NCBI GenBank assembly: GCA_035545535.1
Contig: DASZYF010000144.1
Location: 1-12,456, forward strand
Reading direction: 5' to 3'
Length of the DNA stretch: 12,456 bases
Source of the DNA: DASZYF01 sp035545535
GTDB taxonomy: Bacteria; Actinomycetota; Actinomycetes; Mycobacteriales; CAJCIY01
Shown here: positions 1 to 7,261 of the stretch, piece after piece
How positions within the stretch are numbered: the first letter of the stretch is position 1
Layout: each line of letters opens with the position of its first letter
Notes under the pieces: model-generated
Database searches by the model: none
Told to the model about the DNA's origin: nothing
Seen by the model: only the letters and a program-made list of their open reading frames with translations
Translations under genes and position numbers: made by a program

Positions 1-428
1 GGCGAGCCGGCGGGCGCCACGCGGCGCAGCCGGTCGCGCGCCTTGAGCGACGTGCGGACCAGTGGGCTGCCCTCGAGCTCGGCGAGGCGGGCCTGCAGCG
101 CATCGCGCTCGGCGCGCACGACGGCGAGCTCGTGCTGGGCCGCGCCGGCTGCGGTGGACGCGGCCTCGAGGCGGGAGCGGAGCAGCGACTCGCGGATCGC
201 GACGGCCATCGCCACCCGCAGCCTCCGGTCCCGGAGGTGCTCGCCCCGCGCGACGAGCTCGGCGAGCTCCTCGATGGCCGCGAGGTCGGCGCTGTCGTCC
301 GCGCTCGGATCGGAGCGGGGGTCCTCGGTCAGGGCGTGCCTCGCATCGGGTCTCGCGGGGTCGGGAGTCGGGTCGGACTCGTGGTCGAGCCCGTTGTACC
401 AGCCGGTGCTGAACGAACTCGGGGTCAG
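1..428 (-). CDS. Partial coiled-coil protein of the glycan operon, runs off left edge
   Basis: The third gene of the minus-strand operon; its C-terminal part lies outside the window. About 142 codons are visible, open throughout, with strongly G/C-biased third positions. An acidic, Asp/Pro-rich N-terminal region of about 45 residues is followed by a charged heptad-like helix (ELAELVARGEHL, then SRLEAAS and ERDALQARLAELEGS). This ends in the basic segment SPLVRTSLKARDRLRR. A coil closing in such a segment resembles the end of the upstream methyltransferase (SRLWKVATRYRSL). In surface-glycan clusters such coils often flank a glycosyltransferase domain, but none is visible, so no function is assigned. 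The start is uncertain: there is no in-frame ATG, GTG or TTG before GTG at 215 and ATG at 209. The coding signal reaches back to a CTG at 428-426 that overlaps the upstream TGA as CTGA, mirroring the GTGA junction one gene earlier. I use that CTG; an automated caller would probably start at 215 or 209. Confidence 0.6.
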   Translation of the reverse strand, partial: MTPSSFSTGWYNGLDHESDPTPDPARPDARHALTEDPRSDPSADDSADLAAIEELAELVARGEHLRDRRLRVAMAVAIRESLLRSRLEAASTAAGAAQHELAVVRAERDALQARLAELEGSPLVRTSLKARDRLRRVAPAGS

Positions 429-2059
429 GTCAGGGCGAAGTGCGGGAGCAGGTAGGCCGCGTGCGGGGCGGTGAAGTACGGGTCCTGGCCCATGACGTGG
501 CCCCAGCGCTGGGTGAAGCGGGCCATCTCGTCGACGCTCACGGTGGGCGGCCGGCTTGAGGACTCGTAGTGGTACAGCACTGCCTGCGGCTCGAACACGT
601 TGCGCAGGCCGCGGCGATAGAGCTTGAGGCAGTAGTCGATGTCGTTGAAGTTCACCGGGAACTCGTCGGAGAGCCCCCCCACCGACCAGAAGTCCGAGGC
701 GCGCGTGAGCAGGCACGCGCCGGTGACCGCCAGGTAGTTCTTCGTGAGCATGAGCTCGCCGAAGTAGCCGGGGCCGTCCTGCCAGCGGCGGACGTTGTGC
801 ACCGGGTTGCCGCCGACGCCGACGATGCCGGCGTGCTGGATGGTGCCGTCCTCGAACAGCAGCTTCGGGCCGACCGCACCGATGCCCGGCTGCACGGACA
901 GCTCGACGAGCCGGCGCAGCCAGTCGGCCTCGGCCGGCTCGACGTCGTCGTTCAGCATCAGCAGCAGCTCGCCGGTGGCGGCGGCCGCGCCGAGGTTGAT
1001 GGCGCGCGAGAACGTCCAGGTGCCGTCCATCTCGACGAAGCGCAGCCGTTCTCCGTCGATGGCGAGGAGCTCGTCGCGGAGCGCCGGGTCGGTGCCCGGG
1101 CTCAGCACGACGACGATCTCGAGGTTCGCGTAGTCGGTGCGGTCGACAAGCCCGCGCAGGCAGCGGTCGATGAGGCGCACATCTTCTCCGCGCACCTCAC
1201 GATGGCCTCCGGCCGTGGGGATGATGACCGAGACCTTGGGCTCCTCGGTCAGGTCGTAGCGCACGTGGAAGTGACCGCCGATGAAGGAGTCCTCCACGTG
1301 GCCGCGGATGCCGCGGCGCTGCAGCGCATCGCCGATCGCCTTGCGCGCGGCGGTGATCGTGTAGGGCTTGGCCTGCACGTCGACCGACGTCGAGCCCGGT
1401 ACCTGCCGCCAGTGGTAGAGCAGCCGCGGGATGTGCTTGATGCGGTCGGTCCGCTCGGTGATGCGCAGTGCGAGGTCCCAGTCCTGTGAGCCCATGCACT
1501 CGGGCCGGAAGCCGCCCACCGCGGAGATGAGCGAGCTCCGGTAGACCGTGAGGTGCCCGTTCACCATCTGGCCGAAGAGCAGCTCCGGCGACCACCCCGG
1601 CTTGAAGTACTCGCCGAAGGTGTTGCCCTCCATGTCGACCTTGTCCTCGTCGCTGTAGATCACGTCGAGGGTGGGGTCGAGGTAGATCTCGTGTGCGACG
1701 GCACCGAGCGCGTCGAGCGAGAGCAGGTCGTCGTGGTCGAGCAGGGCGGTGTACTCGCCGACCGACATCGCGATCGCATCGTTGCTCGCTGCGGAGATGC
1801 CGCCGTTCTCCTGCCGGTGCCGCACGCGCACGCGCGGGTCGAAGCGCGCGTAGTGGTCGAGGACGTGGACGGTCTCGGGCCGGGTGGACGCGTCGTTGAC
1901 GAGGCAGAGCTGCCAGTACGGGTAGTCCTGGTGCAGGACCGACTCGATGGTGGCGCGCAGCACGTCCGGGTCGGTGTTCCAGACCGGGGTGAGGATCGAG
2001 AACGTGATGGGGCGAAGGTCGTCCTTCGCCGGCTCCGCGCCCTCGGGCGCGTCGGTCAC
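425..2059 (-). CDS. Family 2 glycosyltransferase with two tandem GT-A domains
   Basis: Transfers sugars from nucleotide-sugar donors to a growing surface glycan, on the cytoplasmic side. The protein has 544 residues and no membrane segment. Domain 1 (about 18-240) begins with SILTPVWNTD and has DHDD at 108-111 (metal/donor site), SDEDK at 136-140 and QDWDL at 192-196 in the acceptor/base region. Domain 2 (about 274-505) begins with PKVSVIIPTAGG and has LNDDV at 369-373, NDIDYC at 472-477 and HYES at 497-500. Domain 2 resembles rhamnosyltransferase/WbbL-like enzymes; pairing it with a domain of the first type is familiar in large O-antigen and capsule glycosyltransferases. Both sites look intact, so the enzyme may add two sugars. 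The start is GTG at 2059, overlapping the upstream TGA as GTGA, so translation is probably coupled. Donor and acceptor cannot be read from sequence. Confidence 0.93.
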   Translation of the reverse strand: MTDAPEGAEPAKDDLRPITFSILTPVWNTDPDVLRATIESVLHQDYPYWQLCLVNDASTRPETVHVLDHYARFDPRVRVRHRQENGGISAASNDAIAMSVGEYTALLDHDDLLSLDALGAVAHEIYLDPTLDVIYSDEDKVDMEGNTFGEYFKPGWSPELLFGQMVNGHLTVYRSSLISAVGGFRPECMGSQDWDLALRITERTDRIKHIPRLLYHWRQVPGSTSVDVQAKPYTITAARKAIGDALQRRGIRGHVEDSFIGGHFHVRYDLTEEPKVSVIIPTAGGHREVRGEDVRLIDRCLRGLVDRTDYANLEIVVVLSPGTDPALRDELLAIDGERLRFVEMDGTWTFSRAINLGAAAATGELLLMLNDDVEPAEADWLRRLVELSVQPGIGAVGPKLLFEDGTIQHAGIVGVGGNPVHNVRRWQDGPGYFGELMLTKNYLAVTGACLLTRASDFWSVGGLSDEFPVNFNDIDYCLKLYRRGLRNVFEPQAVLYHYESSSRPPTVSVDEMARFTQRWGHVMGQDPYFTAPHAAYLLPHFALT

Positions 2060-3231
2060 TGGCCGCCCCGTGCGCGGGCCATCAGCGAGCGGTAGCGCGT
2101 GGCGACCTTCCAGAGGCGCGAGCGGTGGATGTCGGCGAGCTCGTCCTCGACCTCGGTGAGGCGACGGCGGAGGATCGCGCGCTCGGCTTCGCTCTCGCGC
2201 AGGATGGCGGTCTTGTCGTTGTAGCGGTTGGCCGCCAGCAGCAGCTCCTCGTCGCGGTGCGCCACCTGGTCACGTGCGGCGAGCAGCTCCATCCGGACCG
2301 GCGCGACCGCGGCCGCGACCTGCTCGGCGACGGTCTGCGGGAGGCGGGCGGCCTCGGCGCGCAGTGCGTCGAGCTCCCGGTCCCGGGCGGCGAGCTGCAG
2401 CTCGAGGTCGTCCCGGCGGTGCTCCAGGCGACGCGCGTGCTCGCGGGTCTGCTCGAGCTCGTCGCCGAGCGCCCGGGCGAGGGCGGGCACGGCGTCGAGA
2501 CCTGACTCGGAGGCCGGGAACGCGAGCGCCACGTACTGGTAGACGTTCGCGTCGGGATCCGACTCGACCTGCTCGAGGACCTTGCGGGTGAGCTCGTCGT
2601 CAGGGAACGGGACCTCGGTGTCCTCGATGCCGACGCGCACCGTGTCGAGGTGCACGGCGACCCAGCCCCCGTCGTCGAGCAGGCGCAGCAGCGAAGCGCG
2701 CGTGAGGAACTGCCGGTGCGATCGGTCGAGGAGCCCCTTGTCGGCGTACGGGAAGTCGCCGTGGAGGAGCGCGAGCCGCACGCTCGCGTGGGCGACGTTG
2801 GGCACGCTCGTGGCGAGGTAGCCGCCGGGCGCGATCACGCCGCGCAGGTCGCGCAGCAGGCGCGCCGGGTCGCGCAGGTGCTCGAGCACGTCGCCCGCGA
2901 CCACAACGTCGAACTGCTCGCCGTCGACGAGCTGGAAGACGTCGGCCGTGTCGAGGTCGGCGACCACGACGCGCTGGCACCACCGCTCGGCCAGCTTCGC
3001 GGCCTCCGGATCGGCCTCGATGCCGACGACCGTGCAGTCCCAGCTGGTGAGCAGCTGGGCGAGGCCGCCGGTGGCGCAGCCGAGGTCGAGGACCTTCTTG
3101 CCCCGCCCGACGAGGCGGGCGAGCTTGCCCTGGGACCCCTGCGACTCGGGGTCCACCTCGATGTCGTACCGGTGGGCGTCCCCGCTGCTGTCGCCGTCGT
3201 CCGCGCTGATGTTCGAGCCCTCCGCGTCCAC
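2056..3231 (-). CDS. Class I SAM-dependent methyltransferase with C-terminal coiled coil
   Basis: First gene of the left minus-strand operon, 391 residues from the chosen start. The methyltransferase core spans about 30-240: motif I VLDLGCATGG at 47-56, an acidic motif II (VVGIEADPE) near 68-76, DVLEHLRDP at 114-122, and the post-motif segment IAPGGYLATSVPN at 133-145. From about 255 to 370 the protein becomes a long charged coiled coil (DELEQTREHARRLEHRRDDL and following), ending in SRLWKVATRYRSLMARARGG. Probable substrate is a sugar of the surface glycan, either as decoration or as a chain-ending methyl group; the coil could dock it to the neighbouring glycosyltransferases. Chain-terminating coiled-coil methyltransferases such as WbdD are a precedent for the layout only. 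The frame is open to 3501, but the upstream part is Arg/Pro-rich and unlike coding sequence. GTG at 3231 has GGGAGG five bases upstream, which decides the start. Confidence 0.9.
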   Translation of the reverse strand: MDAEGSNISADDGDSSGDAHRYDIEVDPESQGSQGKLARLVGRGKKVLDLGCATGGLAQLLTSWDCTVVGIEADPEAAKLAERWCQRVVVADLDTADVFQLVDGEQFDVVVAGDVLEHLRDPARLLRDLRGVIAPGGYLATSVPNVAHASVRLALLHGDFPYADKGLLDRSHRQFLTRASLLRLLDDGGWVAVHLDTVRVGIEDTEVPFPDDELTRKVLEQVESDPDANVYQYVALAFPASESGLDAVPALARALGDELEQTREHARRLEHRRDDLELQLAARDRELDALRAEAARLPQTVAEQVAAAVAPVRMELLAARDQVAHRDEELLLAANRYNDKTAILRESEAERAILRRRLTEVEDELADIHRSRLWKVATRYRSLMARARGGQ

Positions 3232-3236
3232 CCCGG

Positions 3237-3242
3237 CCTCCC
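3237..3242 (-). promoter_or_regulatory. Ribosome binding site fixing the 3231 start
   Basis: GGGAGG on the minus strand, five bases before the GTG at 3231. It is one of the best Shine-Dalgarno matches in the window and supports this start over the upstream ones in the open frame that extends to 3501. Confidence 0.6.
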
Positions 3243-3259
3243 GGCTGGTCTGGCGTTCG

Positions 3260-3265
3260 AGTCTA
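3260..3265 (-). promoter_or_regulatory. Candidate -10 box for the left minus-strand operon
   Basis: TAGACT on the minus strand fits the actinobacterial TANNNT -10 pattern. Transcription would begin near 3253 and give a leader of about 22 nt containing the GGGAGG site. No convincing -35 hexamer lies 16-18 bp upstream. It sits in the 127-bp gap between divergent genes, where a promoter is expected. Confidence 0.35.
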
Positions 3266-3358
3266 GGAGACTGCTGCCGGGACACCAGGCGCCGCGCGGG
3301 CGCCGCGTGACGGTGACCACAGGGTTGTGGCCGGTCCGAGGAGCAGCGAGGGGGCCCT

Positions 3359-5014
3359 GTGGCGGGAGGCCGCGAGCGGTCTCGGGGTGGCCGCCTCCCC
3401 CGCTTCCTGGCCTGCCTCGGGGTGGTCCTGCCCCTGGTCCTCCTCTGGTCGATCGCGACCCCGCTGGGGGCCGCGCCGGACGAGCCCGAGCACGTCGTCA
3501 CCGCTGCCTACCTCGACCGCGGGCACCTGCTCCCCCCCGTGCAGGACACCCCGGCCGGGCGGGGCGCGGTCGTCACCGTGCCCGGCTGGCTGCAGGACGC
3601 GACCGGGCTGCCCAGCTGCTACGCGTTCCACCCGGAGCAGGACGCCTCGTGCAGCCCGCACCTCACGAGCGAGACGACGCCGAAGCTCGCGCTCACCCAG
3701 TTCTCGCGCTACCCGCAGACGTACTACGCGATCGTCGGGCTGCCCACGCGCGCGCTGACCGGCCCCGCCGCGTACTGGGCGGTGCGCATCCTCTCGGCGC
3801 TGCTGTGCGGAGCGCTGCTCGCGTTGGGCCTCGAGCTCCTCGTCGGCTGGCACCCGCGGCGCCGGGCCGCGATCGTCGGCGCTTCCGTCGCGGTGACACC
3901 GATGGCGCTGTTCCTCGCCGGCAGCGTGACGACGAGCGGCGTCGAGGTGGCCGCCGCGTTCGCGACGACCGCCGGACTGGTGTGCCTGGCGGACCGCGAG
4001 GGTCCGCCGCCGCGCGCGGTGACCGCCCGGACGACGCTCGCGGCGACCGTGCTCGTGCTCAGTCGCCCGTTGTCACCGGTGTTCCTGCTCGTCCTGCTGC
4101 TCGCGACGCTTGCGCTCTGCGGGCGCCATCGGCTGGCCACGACCGCGCGCGCCGCACCGAGGTCCATGCTCGCGCTGCCGGCCGCCGCGATCGCGATCTC
4201 CGGCGCGTGGATCGCCGTCGCCGGGCTGCCCGCGTTCCTCGGCTCGCCGAGCGGCCATCACACCGCCAGCGGCGAGCTCGGCATCACGCTGGGCCGCACC
4301 GGCCGGATGCTCGCCGAGCAGGTCGGGCGCTTCGGCTGGGTCGACACCCCGGCGCCGCTGCTCACCATCGCGGCATGGACGATCGGCGTCGTCGCGCTGC
4401 TCGTGGTCGGGATCGCGCGCCGGAGCAGTGGACGGGAGGTCGTCGCCTGGTGCCTGCCCGCCGCCGCCGCGCTGCTCCAACCCGTGGTGCTGGAAGCGCC
4501 CCGCATCAACACGCTGGGCACGTTCTTCCAAGGCCGGTACTGCCTGCCGATGAGCGCCGCCGCCGTCGTCATCCTCGCGACCCGTCCGGGGGTCGGCGCG
4601 GCGATCGACCGCGTGGCGCCGATGGTCCTGCGCACCGTCGCGGTGCTGTGGTTCGTCGGCCAGACCGGCGCGTTCCTCGCGGCCTGGCACCGCTACGCGC
4701 TCGGCGCCGGCCGGCGCGCGTTCACGCTCCATCCGGCGTGGCAGCCACCGGGCGGCTTCCTCACGGTCATCCTGTTCGTCGTCTGCACCGCGTTGGTGGC
4801 GGCTGTGATCGGTCGCGACCGTCCGGGAGCGGCGCGGCGGAACCTCGAGGTGGCGATGCGAGGATCACCGGGTGCCCGGTCGGTTCCTCGCTACGCCCGC
4901 GGACCGTCGGGTGTTCCTCGGCCGGTTCGCGGCGTTGCTGCTGCTGACGATCACGTGCGTCGGCGCGTCAGTGGCGCGCTACCACCACCACCACATGCTG
5001 AGTCCGATCGATGA
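3359..5014 (+). CDS. Polytopic membrane protein, DUF2142-like (GT-C-like fold)
   Basis: Up to 551 residues with about ten hydrophobic segments: 15-35, about 138-164, 171-200, then further segments to a last one near 476-497. Right after the first segment lies PDEPEH at 40-45, the acidic-His motif characteristic of DUF2142 proteins and placed like the catalytic loop of GT-C enzymes. YPQTYY at 118-123 is a second extracytoplasmic motif. These proteins are thought to act in surface-polymer assembly, probably using polyprenyl-phosphate sugars outside the membrane; no donor is known here. The start is GTG at 3359 with GAGGGGG four bases upstream. Oddity: the frame continues 143 bp into the next gene. 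The last 47 or so residues (from about 505) are Arg/Pro-rich, non-hydrophobic, and look like an out-of-frame reading of that gene, so the original stop may have been lost. Confidence 0.85.
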   Translation: MAGGRERSRGGRLPRFLACLGVVLPLVLLWSIATPLGAAPDEPEHVVTAAYLDRGHLLPPVQDTPAGRGAVVTVPGWLQDATGLPSCYAFHPEQDASCSPHLTSETTPKLALTQFSRYPQTYYAIVGLPTRALTGPAAYWAVRILSALLCGALLALGLELLVGWHPRRRAAIVGASVAVTPMALFLAGSVTTSGVEVAAAFATTAGLVCLADREGPPPRAVTARTTLAATVLVLSRPLSPVFLLVLLLATLALCGRHRLATTARAAPRSMLALPAAAIAISGAWIAVAGLPAFLGSPSGHHTASGELGITLGRTGRMLAEQVGRFGWVDTPAPLLTIAAWTIGVVALLVVGIARRSSGREVVAWCLPAAAALLQPVVLEAPRINTLGTFFQGRYCLPMSAAAVVILATRPGVGAAIDRVAPMVLRTVAVLWFVGQTGAFLAAWHRYALGAGRRAFTLHPAWQPPGGFLTVILFVVCTALVAAVIGRDRPGAARRNLEVAMRGSPGARSVPRYARGPSGVPRPVRGVAAADDHVRRRVSGALPPPPHAESDR

Positions 5015-6275
5015 GCTGCAGCACATCGACTACCTCGACCGCGCGGCGCACGGCCACCTGCTGCACGAGGGCCAGCAGGTCCAGACGCTCGCGATGCGCG
5101 AGGAGTCGTGCCGCGGCGGCGTCGAGGCCGTAGGCCTGCCCGGTGGCACGAAGTGCGGCGGCCCCTACGACCCGAACAAGTACCAGGAGCTCGGGCGGAA
5201 CACCGCGGACATCCACCCACCGACGTACTACCTGCTCACCGGCCCGGTGGCGCGCGTGCTCGTCGCGAGCGGGTTGTGGAGCGACTTCGTCGACGCGGGC
5301 CGGGCGCTGGGCGGCGTGTGGCTGGCGGCCGGGCTGTGGTTCCTCGCGCTGAGCCTGCGACGGCTCGGCGCCTCGCGAGCACTCACCGGCGTCGCCGTCC
5401 TCAGCCTCGCGGTGTCACCGCTCGTCATCCGCGCGACGTCGATCGTGTCGAACGATGCGACGACCCTTCTGTCGGGGTCGCTCCTGCTGTACGTGTGCAT
5501 ACGACATCGGCAAGGCGATCGTGCGCTGGGGCCGCTGCTCGTGTCGTCCGCGATCGCCGCCTCGCTGCGTCCGACCGGGATCCTCGCAGTCATCGCAGCA
5601 GCGGGCGTGCTGCTGCTCGCGGCGCCGCTGCACGACGGCGCGGCTGACGAAGCCCCGGCCGAGCCACCGCGGGCCGCAGCTCCCGGCTTCGCGACGCTCC
5701 GTGGATGGCTCACCTGGTCGCGGGCGCGCGCACCGGTCCTGATGCTGGTCACCGCGTTCGTCGCGCAGGAAGCGTGGCTCGCCATCCGCGGCGCGCTGGC
5801 GGTGCACTCACCGGTGCCGAACCTCATCGCGGAGCGCCAGCACGTCACCTCGCTCGCGATGGGACAGGTCACCGGGTCGGTCCACGCATTCCTGCCGCTG
5901 CTCGGTGACGACCTCGCAACGAACACGGGCACCGAACACGTCCACGAGCTGCTGGTCACGCTGCTGTCGTGGGCGCTCGTCGCGGCCGCCGCCGCCGTGT
6001 TCATGACCGCGCGGCGGGCAGAGACGCTACCAACGCTCGGCGGCGTCGCGATCACGTCGCTCGTGGTCGGAGGACCGTTCCTCGTGATCACAACCTTCCT
6101 GTCGCAGAGCGCCTACTTCGACATCCCGCAGCGCTACGGCGTGGCCCTCATGCCGTTCGTCGTCGCGGCCGCGGTGAGCGGGAGCAACACGCTCACCCGC
6201 CGTCTGCTGTTCGGCCTGTTCGTCAGCTCGGCGGTGCTCGGCTGGTACATCTTGCTCACCACGTGGACGATCTAG
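4872..6275 (+). CDS. Second polytopic DUF2142-like/GT-C-like membrane protein
   Basis: 467 residues with many hydrophobic segments, the first at about 15-35. It looks like a diverged paralogue of the preceding gene: an acidic-His loop follows the first segment (SPIDELQHIDYLDR, 44-57), and HPPTYYLLTGP at 115-125 matches YPQTYYAIVGLP in the neighbour. SNDATTLLSG at 193-202, after a hydrophobic stretch, is another position often conserved in the family. A natural run of four His (38-41) follows the first membrane segment, just before the putative catalytic loop. The likely role is glycosyl transfer or a related step in surface-glycan assembly on the outer face of the membrane. The start is GTG at 4872, with GAGGA seven bases upstream, inside the 3' part of the preceding frame. 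Starting later would delete the first membrane segment. The stop TAG overlaps the convergent gene's stop in CTAG. Confidence 0.87.
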   Translation: MPGRFLATPADRRVFLGRFAALLLLTITCVGASVARYHHHHMLSPIDELQHIDYLDRAAHGHLLHEGQQVQTLAMREESCRGGVEAVGLPGGTKCGGPYDPNKYQELGRNTADIHPPTYYLLTGPVARVLVASGLWSDFVDAGRALGGVWLAAGLWFLALSLRRLGASRALTGVAVLSLAVSPLVIRATSIVSNDATTLLSGSLLLYVCIRHRQGDRALGPLLVSSAIAASLRPTGILAVIAAAGVLLLAAPLHDGAADEAPAEPPRAAAPGFATLRGWLTWSRARAPVLMLVTAFVAQEAWLAIRGALAVHSPVPNLIAERQHVTSLAMGQVTGSVHAFLPLLGDDLATNTGTEHVHELLVTLLSWALVAAAAAVFMTARRAETLPTLGGVAITSLVVGGPFLVITTFLSQSAYFDIPQRYGVALMPFVVAAAVSGSNTLTRRLLFGLFVSSAVLGWYILLTTWTI

Positions 6276-7261
6276 CGACGCTTCTTGTCGCGACTCCCGT
6301 CGCGGCGACCGAGGAGCCCCGCCCGCACCCGCGACAGGCTGCGCTCGGTTATCCGCGAGCAGCGCAAGAAGCGCGCCCACACTGCGGGTGACGTGGATGC
6401 GGCCCGCAGCCACGGGCCGAACGGGCGCTGCCCGCTGCCGGCCAGCGCGGCGAGCAGGACATTGGTCTCGATCGACAGCCGACCCGCCTTCCCCACGCGC
6501 GCGGCGACGCGAGGCGATGCGTCGACGGCGTGCAGCGCGTAGCGCTCGCGCACGATCTCGTGCTGCGCTCGGAAGTCGTCCAGATCGGCGCTGCCGACGA
6601 CGGTCTGCGAACCGGCGTGCAGGCGGAACGCGGCCCACTCGCCCGGCGCGATCGCGAGCCCGTTGCTGCGCGCGAGCCGCAGCCAGAGATCCCAGTCGGC
6701 GGTGTACCAGAGGTCGACGTCGAGTGGGAGGCCGCGCACGGAGCTGGTGCGGAACGTCGCGCCTGGGACCGACACCCAGTTCTGCACGAGCAGGCTCTGC
6801 ATCGCCTCGGCCGCGCCAATCGACGGATCGCGGAACGGTGGCCGCCACCGCCCGACGGCGCGGCCGTCGTCGGTGACCATCTGCACTCCGTGCACGACGA
6901 GCTCGGCGCCGTTGCTGTCCGCCACCGCCACGGCGCGGCGCACGGCGGCGAGCCGACCCGCGATCCACCGGTCGTCCTGGTGAAGCATGCAGCTCCACTC
7001 ACCCCGGGCCACCGCGAAGCCGTCGTTGACGGCCGCCACCCAGCTGCCTCGCCGCTTCGGCGGCAGCGTCACCAGTGGCAGGCGATCGGCGAACGACGCA
7101 ACGATGTCGATCGTCTCGTCGTCGGAGCCGTCGTCGACGACGACGACCTCGATGTTGGCGTCCGTAGTGAGCTCGACCTCTATCGAGCTGAGCGCATCAG
7201 CAATGTGCAGCGCGCCGCGGTACGTCGGCATGACGACCGACAGCCAGGGTGCGGCGGTCAC
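6272..7261 (-). CDS. Soluble family 2 glycosyltransferase
   Basis: 329 residues, a single GT-A domain with no membrane segment. The first strand is WLSVVMPTYRG (6-16), then VVDDGSDDET at 41-50 (nucleotide binding). HQDD at 94-97 takes the place of the DxD metal motif, and ADWDLWLRL at 188-196 holds the acceptor-side acidic residue. The C-terminal 100 residues are helical and basic, ending in RRDGSRDKKRR, which may favour membrane contact. It probably adds one sugar to the lipid-linked surface glycan. The start is GTG at 7261, overlapping the upstream TGA as GTGA, and the first strand of the fold begins five residues later. The frame stays open upstream to 7759, but that part is Arg-rich shadow of the overlapping gene. 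The stop TAG overlaps the convergent membrane-protein stop. Confidence 0.92.
   Translation of the reverse strand: MTAAPWLSVVMPTYRGALHIADALSSIEVELTTDANIEVVVVDDGSDDETIDIVASFADRLPLVTLPPKRRGSWVAAVNDGFAVARGEWSCMLHQDDRWIAGRLAAVRRAVAVADSNGAELVVHGVQMVTDDGRAVGRWRPPFRDPSIGAAEAMQSLLVQNWVSVPGATFRTSSVRGLPLDVDLWYTADWDLWLRLARSNGLAIAPGEWAAFRLHAGSQTVVGSADLDDFRAQHEIVRERYALHAVDASPRVAARVGKAGRLSIETNVLLAALAGSGQRPFGPWLRAASTSPAVWARFLRCSRITERSLSRVRAGLLGRRDGSRDKKRR

Noticed and set aside
43..474. Plus-strand frames covering the left edge
   Set aside because: Ser/Arg/Ala-rich translations without motifs; the minus strand carries a coiled-coil protein with much better codon bias.
569..1489. A 306-codon frame antisense to the two-domain glycosyltransferase
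   Set aside because: The Val/Asp/Glu/Arg-rich translation has no recognisable motif, while the opposite strand has two complete GT2 domains.
3289..3307. Repeated GCGCCGCG in the divergent intergenic region
   Set aside because: Two short copies in a very GC-rich stretch are expected by chance; no further copies or spacing pattern were seen.
3316..3334. Small inverted repeat (CCACA and TGTGG) before the first membrane-protein gene
   Set aside because: A five-base stem with no U-run and no second copy; too weak to call a terminator or an operator.
3232..3501. N-terminal extension of the coiled-coil methyltransferase
   Set aside because: Arg/Pro/Ser-rich with no domain, and it would overlap the divergent gene; GTG 3231 has a strong ribosome binding site.
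2650..4947. A 765-codon open frame on the plus strand
   Set aside because: It runs antisense through the methyltransferase and then out of frame through the first membrane protein. Its translation is Arg/Ala/Pro-rich with no domain motif, as expected for shadow frames at this GC content.
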